A DNA stretch of 64,000 nucleotides, taken from Humulus lupulus. Taxonomy: Eukaryota > Streptophyta > Magnoliopsida > Rosales > Cannabaceae. The notes beneath the pieces were generated by a model, which was given only the letters and a program-made list of their open reading frames with translations, ran no database searches and was not told where the DNA came from. The translations under genes and the position numbers were made by a program. Positions within the stretch are counted from its first letter, which is position 1; every line of letters starts with the position of its first letter. The stretch is from positions 31,898,107 through 31,962,106 of the forward strand of contig NC_084802.1 in the NCBI RefSeq assembly GCF_963169125.1, in the 5' to 3' direction. Positions 57,242 to 64,000 of this stretch are shown here, in pieces.

Positions 57242-58204
57242 TGTGTTTGTCTTTGTTGTAGGTAGGTGCTATGAATCATGAGCTAAACGTGAAAAGAAGA
57301 GAAAATGGTGGAAAAATGGAACTTTTGGTGGTTGTTCGACTCAAATGGGCGTTAAGGATGAGTTACAAGAAGTTTTTGATGAAGGAAGGATTTCAAAAGG
57401 TCAAATTTTGAAAAAAAAAATAGAATTAGAGTCGTGGCATGGGCTTAAGAGCCGCAACTCTAGCAAAGTTAGAGGCTGCATAACCTGCTGAAAGGAATTA
57501 GGGCTGCGACTTGGTCAAAAGAGTCACGATGCTAGAAGAAACAGAGGCAAATCTAAGAGGTACATCAAGACGTGGGCTGTGACCTGGGTGAAGAGGGTCG
57601 CGGTGCCTGAAGACCTAACCAGATTCTGAAATGCCTTAAAAAAGACACGAGTCGCAACCTAAGAAAGGCCAAGTCGCGGCCCGCCTTGCCAACAAAGAAG
57701 AATTCAGTTTTTTTTTTATATAAATTCAGAATTTAGGTTTTAATGAGAATTAGGTCAGATGTTTTATTACGAATTTAGAGAGCAATTATGATTCTGAGAC
57801 ATTATTTTCTGCAATTTCATATTTTTATTTCTTCTTCAAGCTTTTGGATTTTATGTTTCTGAATAATTATTTTTTTGTTTTAGTCACGTCTGATATGAAC
57901 TAAATCCTCTATCTAGGGGTTAATTTAGTCACTTGTATTTCTATTTAATTCTATTACGATGTTCTATTAATTCTTCTTCTTTATTCTAATCTATACAATG
58001 TTTGCCTAATGCTAGTAAATACTTCATCAATATTTGCTTGATTTATGATTTTGATTCAAAATTCGAAATATGCGAATTGAATATCCTATCGTTATATAGA
58101 CATAGGTTACATATTGGACGAGAGTACCTGTATGACTTGTGTAGCAATTAGGTTACCATTCTTAATGCCTGCTATGTGTTTAAGTTTATCATAGAGATGT
58201 AGAA
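57242..58204 (+). repeat. Remainder of the Athila 3' LTR, truncated
   Basis: Continues the Athila LTR interrupted at 45653 and matches 15400-16354, including the four-dyad block (about 57420-57690) and TTTTTATATAAATTC (TATA near 57715). It stops at GATGTAGAA; the last 350 bp and the right target duplication are missing. Confidence 0.85.
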
Positions 58205-58654
58205 GTTAATGCCTGCTATATTGTTCTTTTCTCTTCTTCTCTATGTATCTATCTCATGTGTTGAGAATTACCCACCCTATTCTAGATGATTCTAAGGATA
58301 CTTTGGAAGACTGTGAAGAAAATTGAAGATCGGTTCCGTTTCTTGGTAATACTCAACGACAGAAAGGATACAAGGGTTAGAGAAACTGAAGGAAGGACTC
58401 ATTCATTCATCTGCGTATAATGTAAGTATTCTTATCATTATTTCTCTTTGAATTCAATTTAAGAAATATGTTCTAGGTTATCTCATATTAATTTGTTTAA
58501 TATTATATCTACATGAAAATAAATAAAGATCCTGTATAAGTTTTTTGAACAACATGGTCACACAAAAATAATAAAATAGTGATTTGGAGGTCGTAAAGGA
58601 TGACTATAAACGTTTGAAACTTGATGACGCATCTATCAATATGGATGCTGAGAT
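58205..58654. other. Unassigned 450-bp segment between Athila and G copy 3
   Basis: AT-rich, with a TTAATGCCTGCTAT phrase that repeats 58168-58181, and no domain. The middle (GGAAGGACTCATTCATTC...GTAAGTATTCTTATC) resembles a retrotransposon leader, but I cannot assign it. Confidence 0.35.
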
Positions 58655-60598
58655 ACTGGCACAACCTAAGTGGTATCCACCACACTAGCTAAGAGTTCTA
58701 TGCATCCTCCTGCAATAGATCTCTAGCTCTAAATACATATGTCATCAACATAATGCCAACTACCACAAGGGTTTCCCATTCTCAAACCCAAGAGTTACTA
58801 TCCTTTCCTTACAATCTATCATTGCCCCATACTTGGCTAACCAATCCATATTTAGGATCATCCCGAAGTCAGTCATAACCAACCTTATCATATCAACTGA
58901 TGAGTCTTCTCTTCACCATAATCTAATTCATCAAAACATAATCATGCAATCTGCATAACAAGTCTATGCCCATCTATATGCAACAAGCAAAGAAACAACA
59001 TGGCACCAAAACTAGTCAGCATAATACAAAAATCAGAACTAGAAAGCTAACCTGCCACCATTGAGGAACTAGTCTCAGTCTCAGTCTCTGACTCTGACTA
59101 CATCAGAACAAACACTCGAGCTAGAGTCGGGTTGTCAACCCCTTTTGGCCCATCCTTCCTTCACCTTAGGCAATCTCTCTTGAAATGCCCCACCATTTCG
59201 CATAAGAAATATGCCTTTGCTCGACATTTCCCCAGATGACGCCTCTTACACCCAGTGCATTATGGGTAAGTCCTCTAGTTCTTCTTCTTGCTCGAACTAA
59301 TAAATGGAGGTATCACTGCTTGAGCTCCGGGCTGTCCAGCACTCTCCTTTTTAGTCTGATTTCCCGTGCTCTCAACAGTAAGAGCCTTCCTTACCACCTG
59401 AGTGTAGGTAGAGATTTTATGCACTGGGGCGACTCTGATGCCCTGAGCTACTCTGGGATTCAATCCCCGGATAAATCTTTCCTTCCGAGCTACATCTATG
59501 GGTACCATATCAAAAGCAAACTTGGCCAACCCATTGAATCTGTTAGCATACCCGGTTACTATTGTGTTTCCCTGAACGAGGTTCAGAAACTCATTCATCT
59601 TAGCAATCTTGGCTGCATTATAGTAATATTTTTCATTAAACAGCTGCCTAAATTCTTTCTAGTCCATCACAGTTGTGTCTCGTGTCTGGGACACTACTTC
59701 CCACCATGTCTGGGCATCATCTCGCAATATATAAATATATATATGTAGCACAGATCACCCTATCATGACCTACCACCCCCATACTGTCGAGAATGGAATT
59801 GATCATGCCCATCCATTGCTGAGCTCTTAATGGATCTAGGCCTCCCTCAAAGACTGGAGGGTAATACTCCTGGAATCTTCCACAAAGACATTCCCATCTA
59901 TTCTCAATCCTAGGTTGAGCCAAAACTGGTGCCATTCCTGGCATAACAAAGGAAGATGTGTTCCCTGACAAATTATGCTGCTATTTCTTCAAACACCTGA
60001 TCTCTTCCTCTTACCTCTGCAATCTTAATTGCAAATATGTAAACATTTGATGGAAATTCTGAGGGGCAGATGAAGAACTTAAACCCTGGCTGTAATTCCC
60101 AGCCTCTGTATAACCACCACCAGGTCTCATTATCTGCCTTGGATACATACCTGCTGATTGAATCTGGAGTCAATAACTTGACCCATTAAACATGATGAGC
60201 ATATCAAGAGCTTTCCCCATCAGAACAATCATACCACACTACAATCACAGCCCACTGTAGTGCTAGAAACATGCCCATATCATTCATACATCAATCATAA
60301 TCCCTGCTCTTCCAACATACACACCATGCCTCCAACTCTAGCATGCAAGTAATACATTTATATATATTCACAGAGCATGTAATCATATAATCATTTAATA
60401 TTCTAGAGCTAGGCTCTATCGGAATCTCATGCTCCCTATTACAATGTTCAGGTAAAGCATTTACATTCTATTTAAGCAGTTAAGCACATAACTACAGAAA
60501 TAGTTACCATACCCTGAGTGAAGCTATCTTTAGTGACGAGTGTACATGCCCAACTTGTCTTCAGGAACCCTTAACCTTGACTCGCTCTGATACCAATT
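58655..60598 (-). pseudogene. Truncated internal region of G copy 3 (gag and protease)
   Basis: Starts abruptly at GGCACAACCTAAG, homologous to 39412 in copy 2, so pol is missing. Minus strand: gag ATG at 60193; FEGGLDPLRAQQWMGMI at 59971-59717; MNEFLNLVQGNT and RFIRGLNPRVAQGIRVAP at 59598-59275. The zinc knuckle near 59180-59215 has lost its first Cys (Tyr) but keeps GHFKRDC. The primer site at 60584-60595 is intact. It is independent of the tandem duplication, with its own LTR. Confidence 0.82.
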
Positions 60599-62997
60599 TT
60601 GAAGGCCCTACTATCCAGGGAACGTTACGGTGTGCATTTTAAATAGTGCTAAACTCGCTAATCGAATCATTTTTCCATAATCGTGTAACTAAGTATGATT
60701 AGCGGTTTAGGATTAAAAATTTCAGTTAAGATACAACATTTCTCTAAAAAGTTTACTATATACATTGGGATCCCAAAAATATAATTTAAAGGTTAATTAC
60801 AATAAAAGATTTACAACTAGCCGACCTAAGCGGCAAAATAGGTTTTTACCCTAGTTCCTCTTTAAACCATCGGTCGTGGCGGTCGAGTAGCCACATATGT
60901 ACATATCGTCACCTAAGCTCTCCAACTCAAGGATGGTCCATCTTTCTCTTGCCTTTACCTACACCACATAGCACCCGTGAGCCGAAGCTCAGCAAGAAAA
61001 CTCAATATGCTCATGAACAGTAATAACATGTTACTAAATCATAATAGGCATGCCTAGAAATGATAGCCCTATTCATGCATCCAAATAAGTCCAGATAATG
61101 ATGGTGGATCATGCCCTCCTGTATGGATGACAGTCAATCCTGATCAGATGAGTGATTAACACTTTGAGATTCTGATAATCATGCTTAGGCTTATAGCCCT
61201 AATCAGATGAGTTATTAACACTTTGAGATTCTGATAATCATGCTGGGGCTTGTAGTCCATAGCCATGTGACAATGTAATCACCTGGGCCTTCTGGCCCTG
61301 GCTCTAAGTAACTACCCATTAGGCTAGACAAGCACTTTTAATTTTCATCGAACTTGAGGTCGGTCAAGCATTAATGTTCATGATGATTCATGCAATGATT
61401 ATGTCGATTAGATCTAATCTTTTCGGCTTGCGTTAAATACACTAAAATCGTTCTTAACTCATAGGTCAATTCCATACGACCAGTGCTCAAAACTACTGCT
61501 GAACTTGACTAATAAGTCATAGCTTCACAGTTAATACTGACACCATTGCCGATTCCTGACTCACAGGTCAGTTCCATTCACAAGTAAGCAATGCAACCAG
61601 GCATATATCATATGTCAAATATCCAAATGTAGGGCATTCAACATGTTTACTTAACAATCACTAGCATAATTATGATCATGCACATTTATAGAGACTCAAG
61701 CTCTGATCAATCTCATATTCAATATTCAGGTCATGTCCTAATCACATGTATCTCATGCATCACATGTATCTCATACTAGGTGTAGTTTTCTTACCATTGG
61801 TCCAAGCACAGGTTACCAATAAACGAGCCACATGCACGATCCTGACTCCAAGCCCTAGCGATATTCGAGTCACAACCATAAACAGTGTTTCAATGAGTTC
61901 AAGCTCCAAAACCCAATCCCGGGACCTCCAATTCCACCAAACAAGGTGTTGGAATCATCCCCCGAGCCCTCGGGTCAAAACCCCAAAAAGTACCAAAAAA
62001 ACCTCATTCTGAAGGTTGTGTAGCGCTACAGCGCTACAAACATACCCAATCCTCCAACTCAAACCACCTAGCGCTGTAGTGCTACAGCGCCCGACCCAGA
62101 AATTTGGGTTCTCAGCTTTGTGTTCTTCGAGCTTCAAAGCTCCAAACTTGACCCAACCTATCCAAATCTCAAAATTAAAGTTCTCAAACATCCTAATCTC
62201 CAAAAATCAATAAAACCCAAGCTTCAATTCATCCAAAAACTCATCAAAACATAAAATACAATTCAAGCTTATAAACTTTAAAAACTTAGAATTTAAAACT
62301 TGGATTACCTCTGATTATGTCGTTTCCCAACTAAATCCTCTGGCTAATAAGCTTCTAATCTTCCTTAGAATCGCTATGCCTCGATCCTCACTTGAATCCA
62401 AGTCCTAGAACTCAAGTTTCCTTCGAAAATGTGATCAGGTGTCAAAATGGAACTTTGAGGAAGAGAGAACGTTCTGTACGTTTTTTATTTTTATTTTTTA
62501 TAATTCTAACAGGTTATTTCAAGATTAAGTAGTCGTAAGCAAATCCTAATGCTCAGGGTCTCGATGCCCCTCGGGGTAAAATAGTCAAGACTCCCAGAAT
62601 TTTCCCCTGGTCTTACTAACTCCCAATTTATCATCAAATATTTATTCCCATTACCTAATATCCCAGTAATGTGCTAAATACCCCTTGACTCACTCCGAGT
62701 CAAGTATAAATCTCATTGTGACTTTCCCACTAGCTTACCTCCTAGGATCGTCTCATGCTGAGTAACCCTAGCATAACCAAATAATAATGAAGCACCACAC
62801 ATATGCCACATATATGCCAAATATACCCGAAATTTCCAAAATATGCAAATCACCCAATTAATCAAAATTGAGTTCACATGCATATTTAATGCACCTAAAC
62901 ATGCATATAATCATTTAATTGCATAATAAATCAATTATGGCCCTCCCGACCTTCTAATCAAGGACCTAAACCTTATTAGGAAATTTGGGTCATTATA
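60599..62997 (-). repeat. LTR of G copy 3
   Basis: The left end is decayed (TTGAAGGCCCTACTATCC) and the right end is GGGTCATTATA where the others have ATTACA. The GACTAATGAGTC array is nearly absent here; 61100-61250 holds two copies of a different unit (CAGATGAG.GATTAACACTTTGAG). AGCGCT-type dyads lie at 62021-62038 and 62068-62090. It inserted into the LINE that continues at 63004. Confidence 0.82.
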
Positions 62998-63003
62998 GGT
63001 AGG

Positions 63004-64000
63004 AGTGGTGAGTTGTTGCTTTTATAGAATGATGATTGGGATGTTTCTATTCGATCTTTCACTAAAGGACATATTGATTCCGTGGTTCAATGTTCGGGGC
63101 TAGAACCTTGGCGGTTCATGGGGTTTCACGGTAATCCACAAGCTTCTCTTCGACACTTCTCTTGGGATGTTTTAAGGAGAGTCAAGTCGATGTTTACATT
63201 GTCGTGGGTGTGTGGTGGAGATTTTAATGAGATATTGTCGTCTAACGAGAAGTGAGGGGAGGATGACAAGAGCATCACATCAATGAATTTGTTTCGAGAT
63301 GTATTGGAGCATCAAACTCTTATGAGAGGTTGAGTTTTACTTGGGTTAATCGATGAGATGGTGATGTTCATGTCCAATAAAGATTTGATCGTTATGTGGC
63401 TACAGATAGTCGGTCGAGTATGTTTTTGAAATGTTGTGTATTGCATGGGGATTTTAATCTTTAAGATAATAGACCAATCCAATTAAGTCTAGATAAAGTG
63501 GAGCCATGTGGGAATAATGTGAAGATGAGACCTTTTTGTTTTGAGACTCGTTTGTTGAAGTCTACATATTGTAGAGAAGTCATTGTTGATGGATAAGAGT
63601 TAGGGGATTTAGATGGAGATGTGCATGAGAGTTTGATGAATTCTTTGGGAGGGTGTGCTATAGCATTTAAGAATTAGAGCACAAGGGTATTTGGCTCTCT
63701 TAAAAAGGCCATCGTTTTTACTCAAAAAGAAATTGATAATAAGCTTGTTTATTTTTCTAATGAGAGTTGTATGGAGGAGATCAAGCGGCTTGAGGTTAAG
63801 CTTGAAGATTTATTGTTGCGGGAAGAGCTATACCGGCAACAACATTCAAGGGTGGATTGGCTAAGTTCAGGGGACCCGAACACGCGATATTTTCATAATA
63901 AGGCTTCAACACAAAACCAGAAAAATTTAATTACTCAGCTGGTGTCTATCTCAAGTGCTACGCTGAACTCGGAGGAGGAGATTGTAGATGACATTGACTC
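63004..64000 (+). pseudogene. LINE (L1-type) ORF2 fragment: endonuclease and run-in to RT, open at right edge
   Basis: Plus-strand frames give SGELLLL..DDWDVSIRSF, GLEPWRFMGFHGNPQ, and WVCGGDFNEILSS with the endonuclease GDFNE motif. Then come SFTWVNR, D-N-R-P-I (normally DHRPI; the His is lost), LSLDKVEPCG, SLGGCAIAFKN, and VDWLSSGDPNTRYFHNKAS, the block that precedes the LINE reverse transcriptase. Stops and a frameshift near 63325 are scattered through it. The 5' part was cut off by G copy 3. Confidence 0.88.

Larger units (their letters stand above)
15311..58204 (+). mobile_element. Athila-type Ty3/gypsy element, split by nested elements
   Basis: The plus-strand order is LTR (15311-16711), Asp-tRNA-type primer site, gag, protease, RT, RNase H, integrase, env-position ORF, terminal PPT (about 27329-27342) and a 3' LTR starting TGATAACTCC. 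RNase H upstream of integrase identifies gypsy; the primer site and late ORF identify Athila. The 3' LTR is broken into 37676-37795 (a duplicated copy), 45570-45653 and 57242-58204, and is truncated at its end. Nested inside are a solo LTR (19652), the G element and its duplicate, and Tat (45654). No right-hand target duplication can be checked. Confidence 0.85.

Overview
This is nuclear DNA of a flowering plant, most likely a eudicot. It holds the 3' end of one ordinary plant gene (positions 2-1261, the uric-acid-pathway protein TTL). Nearly all the rest is a deep nest of decayed transposable elements. I see no bacterial features, no CRISPR array, and no convincing tRNA or rRNA gene; the tRNA-like strings are retrotransposon primer-binding sites.

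Layout. (1) 1-1261: last two exons of TTL. (2) 1262-2998: intergenic DNA with an 87-bp direct repeat and a tandem repeat split by a 448-bp hAT-like element. (3) 2999-14147: a Ty1/copia element on the minus strand with both LTRs, an AAGGT target-site duplication and a Met-tRNA primer site. It has lost its reverse transcriptase and carries three foreign LTRs. (4) 14148-15310: AT-rich DNA and a small gene-like or LINE-like fragment. (5) 15311-58204: an Athila-type Ty3/gypsy element on the plus strand (LTR, gag, protease, RT, RNase H, integrase, env-position ORF), split by several later insertions. (6) 27348-37674: a minus-strand Ty3/gypsy element (called 'G' here) placed exactly at the junction between the Athila polypurine tract and 3' LTR. 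The G internal region, its LTR and the first bases of the Athila 3' LTR are then tandemly duplicated (31178-37795 and 37796 onward). (7) 45654-57236: a complete Tat-lineage Ty3/gypsy element with 588-bp LTRs and a perfect ATACT target duplication. It contains an intron-bearing antisense gene. (8) 57242-58204: remainder of the Athila 3' LTR. (9) 58655-62997: a third, truncated G copy. (10) 63004-64000: a degenerate LINE open at the window edge.

Order of events that the sequence supports: Athila inserted; G landed at its PPT/LTR junction; the tandem duplication followed; different solo LTRs then hit the two duplicated units; Tat entered the Athila LTR remnant of the second unit only. No retrotransposon frame here is intact. 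In the Tat element most in-frame stops have the form expected from C-to-T or G-to-A change.

Most unusual observation: several otherwise dissimilar LTRs carry a block of three to five GC-rich dyads just upstream of a TATA box. The same dyad appears in LTRs of different families, and one such block also lies inside Athila upstream of its env-position ORF. It looks like an exchangeable promoter module.
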